NCBI RefSeq assembly: GCF_963678635.1
Contig: NC_087063.1
Coordinates: forward strand, 84,555,574 to 84,615,573
Length of the DNA stretch: 60,000 bases
Direction: 5' to 3'
Source: Symsagittifera roscoffensis
Taxonomy: Eukaryota > Xenacoelomorpha > Acoela > Convolutidae
Shown here: one piece after another, positions 1-12,100 of the stretch
Numbering within the stretch: position 1 is the first letter of the stretch
Layout: each line of letters begins with the position of its first letter
The notes under the pieces: generated by a model
Seen by the model: only the letters and a program-made list of their open reading frames with translations
The model's database searches: none
Told to the model about the DNA's origin: nothing
Program-made: the position numbers and the translations under genes

Positions 1-224
1 AGCTTAATAAATGGGTTTTTTAAACTGGGACCAACCTTTTACCAGAAAAGTTATAACAGGGACCTGTTACCAGACTCGATAAACAAATTTGATTGTCAGA
101 TGTATTGACGCCGTGTAGTCTGGTTAAAGACAATGTTTTCACGGTTTCTGAGCGAAATTTTGTTTGTTCTCCTTTTCGAATCCTATTTTAAGTTATCTTA
201 ATTGAGTTATTGCATTGTGGTCTG

Positions 225-262
225 ATAAAAGGTCGGTCTGGTGAAAGGTCGGTCTGGTAAAA
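225..262. repeat. Short direct repeats of a GGTCGGTCTGGTRAAA unit
   Basis: Roughly 17-bp iterations (ggtctgataaaaggtc, ggtctggtgaaaggtc, ggtctggtaaaagacc) sit in the left-edge non-coding DNA. Apart from these and the MITE, positions 1-546 show no exon that I can support. Confidence 0.45.
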
Positions 263-297
263 GACCTAGCCCTTTTTTAAACGTAACATATTTCAAC

Positions 298-454
298 CAG
301 GGGTTCCGATAAATTGGAGCAAGACCAATCTCTTATTTAGTTTATCAATCATTTTGGAAGAAAAAAATTAAATTCTATTTTTTCTTCTATTAAATAATTG
401 GTGAACGCCTCTCAATCAATTAATTGGACTCCTACTAATTTTTCGGAACCCCTG
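298..454. mobile_element. Short hAT-type MITE with terminal inverted repeats
   Basis: The 157-bp segment begins CAGGGGTTCCGATAAATTGG and ends with its imperfect inverse, TTTTTCGGAACCCCTG. It is flanked by near-identical 8-bp direct repeats, ATTTCAAC on the left and ATTTCATC on the right. An 8-bp target duplication and CAGGG termini are typical of non-autonomous hAT elements. It has no coding capacity and lies upstream of the first visible exon of the kinesin/CCDC78-like gene, probably in an intron. Confidence 0.7.
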
Positions 455-546
455 ATTTCATCGAAATGGTTACCATCACTGAGCTGTGACTTGTGAAATG
501 ATTCTGTGTGCGTTTTTGTGAATTTTTTTATATTTAAAAAGAGCAG

Positions 547-843
547 TGGCTGTTATTTTAGTTCCAAAATCTCTTTTCGACAACCGGAAAAGTATATCTA
601 AAAAATGTTTTAGCTTCGGAACCCTTTATAAGCAAGATGCCAACAATTTTGAAATCTACAAACGTTCAGTTGAACCTCTGGTTGAACTTTGTATCAGTGG
701 TTTCAATTGTGCGTTTATCACTTTCGGAGAAAGTCAATCTGGAAAATCATTCACGTTATCTGGAGAGAATATTCATAAGCAAGGATTAGCCCCGCTAGCT
801 ATAGATGGCTTCTTCTCCAGGTTATCCGAAGAATTCGGCAAAG
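547..843 (+). CDS. Exon 1 (first visible): motor P-loop region
   Basis: The acceptor is gagcag at 541-546 and the donor is AAAG|gtacgt. The exon begins in phase 1 with no in-frame ATG (the frame meets TGA near 519), so this is an internal exon. It encodes 98 full codons including ISGFNCAFITFGESQSGKSF. The P-loop GESQSGKS starts at codon 726-728 and fits GxxxxGKS/T, against GQTGSGKT in canonical kinesins. Confidence 0.85.
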
Positions 844-3800
844 GTACGTAACTTGACCTGTTTTCGGGTGGCTTAGTTTTTTTCCATGCTTAATCAGGTA
901 CGAGAATAATCATCTGAATGGATCGAAAGATATATCACATGTACGCTTGCGATTAGCAAGTGTTATCAAATCGGTATATAGACTTTTTTCAGATTAACAC
1001 ATTGTTTAACAGAATCATTTGGTATCTTAGAGGATCTTCACTTCTTAAGGAGAATACTCAGTTTCTTCACTTCTATCACTTAAGTAGTAATTAGTTCAAG
1101 CTCGTTTCAGGTTGTAATTTTCTCTTCTAAAAAATCTATTTTTTTTCGGGTTCGTGGTTTCTGTCCTAGTTTCTGTCGATCCTTTTTCCGTTTTTTTAAA
1201 CGCCATTTTTTTTATCTGGTAGGTTTTTATTGATTTACTTTTTAAAGCATGGGTTTTTTCAAATTTAAACAGTGTTTACTATAACTGAAACTTCACAAAT
1301 TTGTAAATTTACCATGTCTGATTTTGAGTTTTTTTCGTTTTTTTTAAATATTTAAAAAGTTTCAGTGTATGTTGTATTAACTTATTCAACTTATTTTGCG
1401 TAATTTCGAGGGCTAAATATATACGTTTAGGATTATGTGTTTCAGTTTGGATGGGTCGTGAAAGTTTTTAAATTTTATGCAACTGGTTTCGACCCTTAAG
1501 TTTGTTGCTTTTGTCGACGCTCGGTAAATGATTGCAATTTTTAAGGGCTGTGCGTGAACTTACGTCCGACGCAATTATGAAGTTTTGTAGCTGTAATTGT
1601 ACAATTTTTGTCAAGATAAATTTTTCCAACATAGTTTTTCAGATTTTTTTTGTGTCTTTTTTTTTCATTCGCTATTTTGTAGCGCAATGTGCTTTTGTTT
1701 TGCATCGCAAGTGTTGCAAAGCTTAGCTTCGCCTTTGTGTTTAATTTTCTTCAACCACCGCCGAATGTGCTTCGGACGTGTTTTTTTTGCAAATAAAACA
1801 TTATTCCAGACAACATTTTGAAGTCTTTTAGTTGTGGTTTCTTCTAAAATTTCTCCGTTTTGCTTAGACTTATTGGCTTCCTTTTCCTTACCCGTCTGCT
1901 AGCCTGCAATGCTATTTTTGTGGTATTGGAAATGATGCGAAGCTCGGCTTCCTCTCTGTGTTTATAGTATAAATTCTAGCGAACAAAGCGAGCGAGCAAC
2001 TTAACAATTGCTCAAGTAAATTTAAGAAATTATAAATTCATAGCAACTTAACAATTGCTTATTAAATTTAAGTAAATTTAAGAAATTATAAATTCAAGTT
2101 CAGTGCATAATGAATTGATTTTTTTGCGTGTACTGCACGCTTGGTCTGGAGGTAACGAATACGCCTGGGAAGGCAAAGATCGTGGTTTCGAATCTGAAAG
2201 GACCTTTTTTTCAAACAGGAAATTTTCCAATTGATAAAATGATCGGCTTAGAGTTTATCTGCTTGTTTTGTCGGCTTAGTTGCCACATAGTATTTTTTTT
2301 CGCTTCACGCAATTCATATTGTAGTTGCTTTAAGTGTTTTGATTTACCGCTGCTGTTTTTAATTTACTAACTTTGATTTCGAATATTTTTTTGCTCAGAA
2401 ACTTTATTCTGTCCAAATGATTCCGGCCTATATTTTATCGGCTTAGTGGTTTTATATTGCGTTGTGTTATGAACGAAGAAATTGTTCGTCTGCGTGTAAG
2501 GGTGTTTTAAGGGGGAGAGGGGATCGAAATTTTTTGGTAATTCCTGTCTTTTTGATTTTTTCTCGGCTTAAACGGTTTCTGCTGAGGTACTTTTGGTTTT
2601 TCCGCTAAGTAAATTTCCTTTATTCATTTTGATACCTCTAGTTTTTTATGGCAGTTCCAATGTTTTTCCCCAATTGTCTTTATGCTTAATTTTTTTTCGA
2701 GTAAAGTTAGGTATTGGGAGTTTTTAGCCTCATTTTGTGAATCAATAAATCAAAAAGTTTCTGTATTTTTTACATCGACCTGCTGCAAATGATCTAAACT
2801 ACTCTCTGAAAGTTTTGATTTGAATCACTTGCCAGTTTTTTCCAGGTCTGAAAATACCAGTTTTTTACGATTTGTCATGAGGTTTTTATGGGAGTGAACA
2901 CTTTTTTGAGCAAGCGAATTAGTAAAAACTGAGCATGCGATGTGAATTATTTTAAACTAGTAAATTTCATTGTTCAGTGTGATAACTTTCCTATGCTCTG
3001 TTGTTTCTTATAATTTCACACCATTGAAAAAACATTACTAATGGTGGAAACTGGCATTTTCAGACCTGGTAAGTGATTCAAATCAAAAATTAAAACTTTC
3101 AGAGAAGGTAGTTTAGACCATTCGCAGCAGGTCTATGTAAAATTTTTTTGTGAAAAGTCAAATAAATCTTGTCCAATATGGCCTTGAAAAAATGCATTTA
3201 TGAGAATAAAAACGTAAATTTTTGTTTAATTTTGTATACTAGTGTCTTTCGTAAAAACAAAACGACGCCAACAGCAAATAGAAAACTTTTCGAAGCAGTT
3301 GCATTAATTTTTGTGAGAATTTTGTGGCGATGCAACACTCGTTTGAATTTATTAGTATGCAAGCAGCCAGCTTGTGTTTTCATATGGCTTATTTGGATAA
3401 GACTAGCCATTTTTACCTACCCATAGGCATTCGAGGATCCGTTTTTTTATTACCCCATAGATAGTTAATTCTGATATTTTGTTCAGATACCAAAATTCAG
3501 TCCAACTGCCAAGTGTCGATTTCCATGTTCGAGCTCTACAATGAGAAGGTGCGAGACTTGTTCACAATTCCAAAAGCACAGTCTGACTTCCTCAAAGTGG
3601 TCGAGACTGCAGAAGAAGGCTTCTGTGTGCAAAACGGACAAGTGAGGATGATATGCAATTGTTGATTAAAGTGAATTAATCTGTTGAAGTACAAGAAGGA
3701 ACATAGAGAATGTTCGCTTCTTGTGTGTCACATTGAGCATTAATCTTTCATACAGCATATGTATTTATAGTTTTTCGAAGATGGTGTTCTTTTTGCTGAA

Positions 3801-6062
3801 TATTTCATTAATCGATCTGCTAATAAGTATTAAATGAGTAAAACCACATTTTGATATAGTTAGTTAAAATAAATGGCAATGACTGGACTGAATGTGTAGA
3901 AGTTGAGTGTGAATTCGGGGGCTGAGGCCACCAGGGCCTTCAGAGATGGGTGGGGGAGGAGAACGCAAGTGCAGACTGACTATGGACTGTCCCACACATA
4001 CTCGTCCGTCATCTTCCAAATCGACCTTTCACTCGTAAGATTTTCATCCCAATTATAACAAAATTGGAAGCAATGTTACAACAAGCGGAAACTTTGAGAA
4101 TTATTAGTAATGCATGTATTAAATTTGAAAACTATTATGCTTAGTGTATTCATTTCATTTTCAGTCAACTGTAATTGCTACTAAAATAGTTTTGCTAATT
4201 AGAAAAATCAGCTCGCAGTTGTTTTCATAGGTTTCTTTAAACCCAGCTCGTTAACTTTGCGTATAAAGGCCTGGCCTACTTATACGTATAAAGGCTGTTA
4301 CTTTCACGTATAAAGAGGTCAAAGTAACAGCCTTTGATTGAAGACTCCGGAAACGCACTGGTAAAAGCGTTTACGGCAGCTCGTTCAAAATCTAGAAGGA
4401 TCCTCGATGGCTGCGCGTTATCAGAGACAGAGGCGATGGCTTTCAGGAATTTTGAATACATCTGTTCAGTTTTGTTCGGCAGAAGAGCATGAAGGCATGG
4501 TGCGAAAAATCCACCGATTTGAATGTGTATGCTATAAAGCTGGTAAAATTGCATTGGGCAAATTTTGAACGTACCGTCGCAAAGCCAAAGTGAATTGTGG
4601 ACTCGGAAGGCATGAACATTATCTCGATCACCGAAAATCAAAATTCACTCAGGATCCATTACTCCACTGTCGAATAAACAAAAATCAGAGAAACAACAAC
4701 AACAGAAAAACAACAATCCTTAATTTGAACATCAAAGAATCAAGTAAAAGTGTTAAGTATGGGACAAAACGGCATAGGAAAAAATGTCATGTGGGGAAAG
4801 TTGGCATAGGAAAAGTTGCCATGTAGGGCAAGTTAGTATAGGACAAGTTGGCATAGGGCCAATTTACCTGGGGCAAATAGTCCTGACACCAATCTATACT
4901 ATGCCAATTTACCCTTTGTTCTATAAATGGTTCAATTGGTCAAAGATAACTGAGCTGACTATCTCGGCTTAAAATCGCCAGTGGCGATAACCAGACCTAT
5001 CTTTTGCAGGCAAGCTCGCAACACGTTGGCGCAACTGCGGCGATCTCTATTTTGCTGGTAGATTGGCATAGAGGGTAGAATGCGAATGGCATTGGTTGAA
5101 ATAGAATTGGGTAAATTGGAATGGGGTAGGTTGTCCTGCTACCGTTTCTAAGACTGATTAAAGCTTCGCTCACGCTGTCGCGCGTTAACAGTCTCAAATT
5201 GGTCATATTGGCAATCTTTAAACCCCCATAACTTGACGAAAAAGGGTCACATGGGAAATATCTTTCCAAGTTTGAGCCCAGGACAACATCTTTTGGTTGA
5301 TATAAAAAAATTCCATCAAAAATGGCTGGTTAAAAAGTCGAAAAAACCAAACCGAGCACAAATAATCTGTCATTTTCTTCGAAAGTCGAAACAAAAACTG
5401 TATAAACAAGACTGCTCGTATGTCAGGGCAACTACCACTAATCCATATCGATTAGTTTCTGGCGAAAGAAAATATTGAAAAACTGTAAATTTTGGACAAT
5501 ATCAAAGATCAAGTGTGAAAAATAATACGACCAATTAGCTAGCCTCAATTCACTTTGGAACGATCTTGTTCTGCGATATAACTTGCATGAATAGTTTGCT
5601 TTAGTTTTCAGGATTAGGATAAAATCTACAAAGCGCGCATAAATTAGTCCAGAGCATGACCCAATTGGTAATTTTCAAACTCCCAAAACTTTGCAAAAAA
5701 TGATCGGAGGTAAAATATCTTTTTGAATTTGATTGCAAGGAGTCAATATCATCAATGGGGCAATATTTTTTTTTCTGGTAAAACCTGATATTTCGATTGC
5801 CGAAAATTGACTGAATAAAAAATTTATTCAGTTTTCTTCGAAATTCGGAACAAAATGAACGATCCACCTTTTAACATGAACCGTTGCTTCCTATTGCAAT
5901 ATTGCACTCAGAATTGATAGATATGGACAATATTCACTGTTTGTGTAATCCTAGTGTAATTGAACCAACGGAAAATGCACGGAGTAAAATATAAACCAGC
6001 CAAAAGTTAAACCAAATGAATGATTTTTGCAATACTGTCGTAACTGTTACGTAGTTTCGGCT

Positions 6063-6136
<74 letters not shown>

Positions 6137-9100
6137 GATGGTTAATTTTTCGGCTGGTGTATATACAGCCGTGTAATCCTACTAAAAATTACTTAAGAGA
6201 TATACCGATGCCAAGAAAGAAGTACAGATTAGGTCATGCATACAATCTCTCTCCCTCAAACCATATGATAATTTTACTAGTTAATAATTCAAACAATCGG
6301 CGAGGTTTGCACGGTTGATCCGGAATGGTCTTTTGTTTCTAGTTCTTCGAGTTTATTAGGATGTCTCTTAAGGCATTAATTTTGGCCTGGTGAAAAATAA
6401 CAATTTTTAAGGTCACACGTGATAATCCAGCTCCGAACAGGTCTCGTTTGGTGTTTGTGGACTTGCCGGCTGCTGAGAAGTTGATCTATGACTCACAGGA
6501 GTTACGACTGAGAGAGGGGCCCACTCTCAACAAGGGACTGTTTGCACTGTCCAGAATGGTGGGAAGCATAGCCAATGAACAGAAGCCAGACAGAGTCATA
6601 GACCACGGGTAAGTCTACCTATCAATCACCCCTCGGGCCAGACTAAAAATAATTAACATTCGAGTGTCATCTTTACTTTTCTGATATGTATCTCGTTGGG
6701 ACGTACGACAGGTTCCGTCAATGTTGTTTGTCGTCATAATATTGCGATTTAGGGTATCTTTTACTAAACATCGCTATGCTCGCATCTTTTGCAGTTCGCC
6801 TGTGGCGTATGTGCCGTTGATGCTTTTGAGAGGTTGGTTATTTTTCTGATCCACACGCGTACAGTACTTAGAAATATAAATTCTGCGAGTGCATATAAAC
6901 ATATGATTTGATTTGAACTAACTCTAGTTACATCCAAATTATTAGCAGTATCTTTCTCAGTCGGTGACTTTGAACCTGAAAGTGTTGTTTTGACTGACTT
7001 AGTTGCTCAAATTCACCGATATTTCCAGCAATTTGGCACTAACTATAAGTGAAGTGTAGTGCAGTGCTTTGTCTGTTTGTTTAAGTGACTCTAAGCTGTC
7101 GCAGCTGTTGGTGGATGTGTTGAGTGGGAACTGTAAGACGACAGTGATGACCTGTCTCCGACCCCATTGTGAGCCTTCAGTGTTGGCCACCATCCTCAGA
7201 GTCAGTGACCAATTCAGCAGGTGCAGAACACTCCCCATCATGAACGACGCATTCGGACAGGTACATGTCAGATATTAGACAGACACACAAGCCACTGTCC
7301 ACAGTCTATGATAAGTGCAGAAGTTATTAAACTTCTGGCGGTTCTGAGTCTCGTATTTGGAAGCTGTTTTTCTTTTCACTTTATTATAGTAAGTTCATGA
7401 ATTTTACGAGCTGATTTGCCGGTGTTTGTTCCTTGTGTGTGCGAAGTGCAGCATCGCCCTTGTGTTACAATTATCTTAAAAGATGATAATCAACATTTTC
7501 TTTAACACTCAAATGTTTTTCCATTGCGATTTCAGGTAAATTTTTATAGTTCTTATTATTTCGTTGTCGTAAAATGACAAACCCGCCTCGCCTCATCAAT
7601 AGCAGGAGATAGTGATTTACTTGTTGCTGATTTGTAGGGACTAGAAATGCAATACAGAAGTAAGATGCTCAGACTTCAGGATGAGTTGGGAATGGTTCCG
7701 GAACAGAGTAGCAAACCAGATGTGCAGTCTCTCAGGGACGAAATGAAGAGAGTGAAGAACGAAAATGTAAGTAGCACAGAAAAAGATGATCATAGAAGAC
7801 GATGATTTACCTCCCAAGAGTTGTAAATATACATTAACAATGATCTTCACAATTCATAACTCTGAGAAATAAGGTTAGGGTTGTATCGCAAGTTGGTCGA
7901 AATAGGGTCTTTACATTGATTTCCGACCTCTAAGATAAAGTCCTAGATCAGCCCCTGCTTAGACTGCAAATACTTCGACGGGATCCCTTAGAAATGCTAC
8001 ATCAAAAAACATGGCAGTGGGGCCAAAAAATAAGTCTGTGAGTTTAACCATGTTATTTTGCAGCCCAATGAAGGCTCAAACGAAAAGGAAAATTGGAGAC
8101 TATATTGTGTATGTATTGTGTCATAATATCTTGCCAATGGATTTTTGAGTGTAAAAGAACGAAATGATAGTCAATCATATTAACCGTGAATACTTTTTCC
8201 GTTTTTTAGGAAAAAATCTAAAAATTTGTTCACCCATTAATTTGACTTTTGGAAGTTTGGATTTTGATTTCTTTTTAAGTTCAATTCTTTTCATTTGTTA
8301 AAAGGAAGGCAATTTCCTTTATCGAACAGCAAAAGTGTAAATGTCACGAAAATGTGATCGACTTATAATTTCTAAAGTGGATTTTTTGATCAGATTTCCC
8401 CGCTACAGAAAATATTGACCTATTGATCCAGTTTTTTCAAATTGAGTTAATTTTATCAAAAAAGTGATTCATCGATTTTTTCAGTTCGATTTTTTCAAAA
8501 TCCGAGGTTTTTTAAAGAAAAACAGTTGCATTCATTGACTCTTCCAACTGTCTGTGTGCTATGTTCTTGACTTCTAGTGTTTCATAAAATCAGTCAATGG
8601 CTTGTCATCATAATATAATGTGCGTTAAATGAATGTAATCTGTTGAATGTTAATTTAGGCTAGTTTTTAAAGAAAAGTTAAAATTGTGCGAAGTTTCTTT
8701 ACAACAGCCACAGACATGCAGTAGCAGATTTAGGAAGCCCTCTATTGGAATTTGACTTGTCTCGCCACCCGTTGTGACAAAATTATTTGGCTTAAATTGT
8801 TCTGTTTTTCTGAAAAATGGTTAACGAAATTTTTGTAAATCGCCCTCTCAGAAATGCTTGATCTGCCCTTGGTCGCATGTGTGAATAATCATTTGTTCAA
8901 TCGAGTTTGTTGTGCCATTGTTGACTTGATAAACACGTGGGCTGTTTTCAGTGATTACTTTGAAAGAAAACAGAGTTGGGTTTCAGCTGCACTTGAGGGA
9001 CAAGAATGAGAGACTGTATTCTAAATTGGAGAGTCTGCAGACTAAACTGAACGACATTGCAGTGTCCAAGAGAGACATCTCTTCCAACTACGTCCTGTCA

Positions 9101-12100
9101 GAGGAGGAGAAACTGAAGGTATGTCCACTGCATCCAACACACTCTTTTCCAGGCTGGAAATGATGACATTGTTTAGTCAACACTCACAAAAATAATCTTC
9201 GAAATATACCGCTATTTTACTTATGTGTTGAAAAAATTATTCAATTGTTCCGACCCTTGAAAATAGGGAGGAACTATGTATTAGGTGTGTTTAAGTTTTT
9301 TTCTTTTGTTTTCCTCGCAAAATCAGGTACCACAAGTAATCATCGGAGTGAGTTAAGTGATATATCATATTTACTCAAGCAATGCTTGTGTTATAGTAGC
9401 AACTATATTTTTTTCCAACCTATACATGCAACGCAAATATTGTTGCAATAAAATGTGTTCATTTTGGTCAATAACCAACTATTAAGTACAGCCACCTGCT
9501 AAGGATTTTAACACAGACTATTATTGTTCCGACTTTCGTAACGAAAGTAACGGAATATTTGTGCTCAGGTGTTTTTTTTTGACTAGCCATTTTTGAAGGG
9601 ATTTTTTTAATATCATTCAAAAATTATTGTTGTCCTGAGCTTAAGTTTGAAAAAATTGTTCACCTGTGATTATTTTGAGTAAAGGTATGGGAGTTTAAAG
9701 ATTGCCATTTTGGCCAATTTGGGACAATTAACGCGCGATATATTTCGCGCTATTAACGCGTAAGCGGAGATTTAATCCGTCAAAGAAATTGTTCCAAATT
9801 GGTTGAAGGAAGCTTTTTTTACCATAGTTGATTTGTTACTAGGAGCGAAATTTATCATTTTGTACTTAATATGGCGTGTGGGGTGATTATTTTCACAAAA
9901 AATCTCCAACTAATAAAAAAAACTGTTTCATTTTCATTACATTTAATTTTTTAAATGTTTTTACTGCTTCATAGACTGCTTTATAAATATAGGCATTCAT
10001 TGGTAATTTTCTTTGTTTTCAAATTGACTGGTACTGCTTATGCGTCATAATTGGCGTGCGTCACTTAAAAAATTTTGTAGAATCAAAGTTTTACTCATTC
10101 AGTTTTTGCCAGTAGCGTTATCCGTCATATTTTTGCTTGTGTATACGAAGTGCAACTTCGCATCTGTGTAAAACTTTTACTCGTAATTAGAATCACGTTG
10201 AAAAATTCCCAAAATTTTTTTCTGGTGTCGAGAAAAACCGGTTTGAAATTTTTGATTTTTCGTCTAATTTCGAGCAAGTGAGGCGAGCGATCAGTCTTAG
10301 TTATGCTTAATTTAATTTAGGCCGTTTACAATAGCTTATTTGTGCGTACATTTAATTTTACTCGAGTAAAATTAATTTGGAGATGTTTAATGCCATTTTG
10401 GTAATCAATAAATTTTGAATAAAAAGTTTGAAAATTTTTTTTGATTTTTTTTTTCAAAAACTTGTGTGGTATGCCTATATTTCTATGACGGTAGAATATG
10501 ACTAAATTTTAGTTTTATGTCAGATCCTTTTATCACGCCACACAGAAAAAGCTAAACTTATTTGAAAATAAAATAAATTTTAGTAGATTTTTAAAATGGA
10601 ACGTCCTGTGCTACTTGCACAGTAACCGGCTATCATTATTTAAATTATAAAATTATCATTTTTGCTCAGAAATTTTATTGAGCTTTTAAAAAAATGGCAT
10701 GGTTGCAACAAGTGAAAATGGCGCTTTTAAGTTGGTGTTGTTGCCATCCGTTTTCCAAGCCTCTTTTGTGTTTCTTTATTCCAAGTGGATTGGTTGAATG
10801 TGATTTCATGTTTGGAGCTATAAAAACTTCAGAACTGATGTTTTACGTGCAGGTGTCCAAGGCGCTGGTGGATTTGCAGATAGAGAACAACAGACTGAAA
10901 GAGGATACGGAACAGACCAAGTTCGAACAGACCAACAAGGTGATTCTCTCCATAAGGCAATGGTATCCAAAAGAGACAGTTTATGATGTGAAAGTGTACA
11001 TGACAGTCAAATCTATGTATGTAAAGCGGTTCAACTTATAAACCAGGTCCTGTATTTTAGCATCATTGAGTTGGAAACTTAAGTGACTTACGGTTCCTGA
11101 TCCTTTAATTGCTCTGAAAAGCAGTATGATGAATAGAACAGTGTGAAAGTTTGAACATGCGAAGTAAGTGAAAATTGGATTTCAAAGTATCAAAACGATA
11201 ATTATTTTCCTCGCTGATTTTTCAAGGTTAGTGATTAGCAAGCGTTATCAAACAAGAATATAAACTTTTTTTGGGATAACAGCTAGCTTAACAGTAGCAA
11301 TTCAATCAATTTACCCCTGTGTCATATCAGATCAAAAGTCAGACGTTAATTCGTGAATGTGGCGAAAAACTAACGCACGTGCTTATAAAGACAAAGTTCT
11401 GATTCGAATCTGGCCGGGTTTTTTTGTAAGCGGAAAATTGCCAGCCCGTCAAAAAAATCTTTGTCTGACTTTTGTCTGCCTGCTTAGTTTTATCGACTTA
11501 GTTGCCGCAGCCCCAAATCTACCTAAAATTTGGGCATTTTTTGCTCAAATTTAAAAACTTTCAGCCTATTCCGGTTTTGGGCTACTAATTGAGTTCCAAG
11601 AAGTTTGTCCATTTTTTTTTGCTGTTTTGTGATTTTTTTCATGCTGTTCAAGTTGTTTGCTTTTTAAATTCATGGAGTTTTTTGTGCATTTGGTGCAGTG
11701 GTAACGAATATGCTTGGAAAGGTAAATACAAGAAGTTCGATCCAGTTTTTTGCGGAAACGGATAATTTTCGAAGATAATAGACTTTCGGGTCTGCTAATT
11801 TTTGTCGACTAAGGTCCCGAGGAAATTTAACAAAAAGAAACCATTTTTTGGTGGTTTTTTTTTCAATTTATGATGTCTCTTCATTTGCTGGTAATCATAC
11901 TCGTTCATTTTTGTTTATCTTAGGTGGTTCGCCTCTGTGTCTCAAAACTGTATTGAAAAATTATCATCTGTAAAAGTAAAATGTATCTGTTGACGCGCTC
12001 ATTAATAATATGATTGATTGAATCTGATTGGGTGTTTTGGGAGCGTGTTACAAAAAAGACCCTCTTTTTATGTGTTGTTGTTTTGTGTTGCTCTGCAGAG

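Noticed and set aside
2125-2205. Functional tRNA gene (also 11690, 25590, 28145, 28330, 33905, 35525)
   Set aside because: B-box-like motifs are present, but no copy shows a full cloverleaf with a paired acceptor stem, and several share the same body as dispersed repeats.
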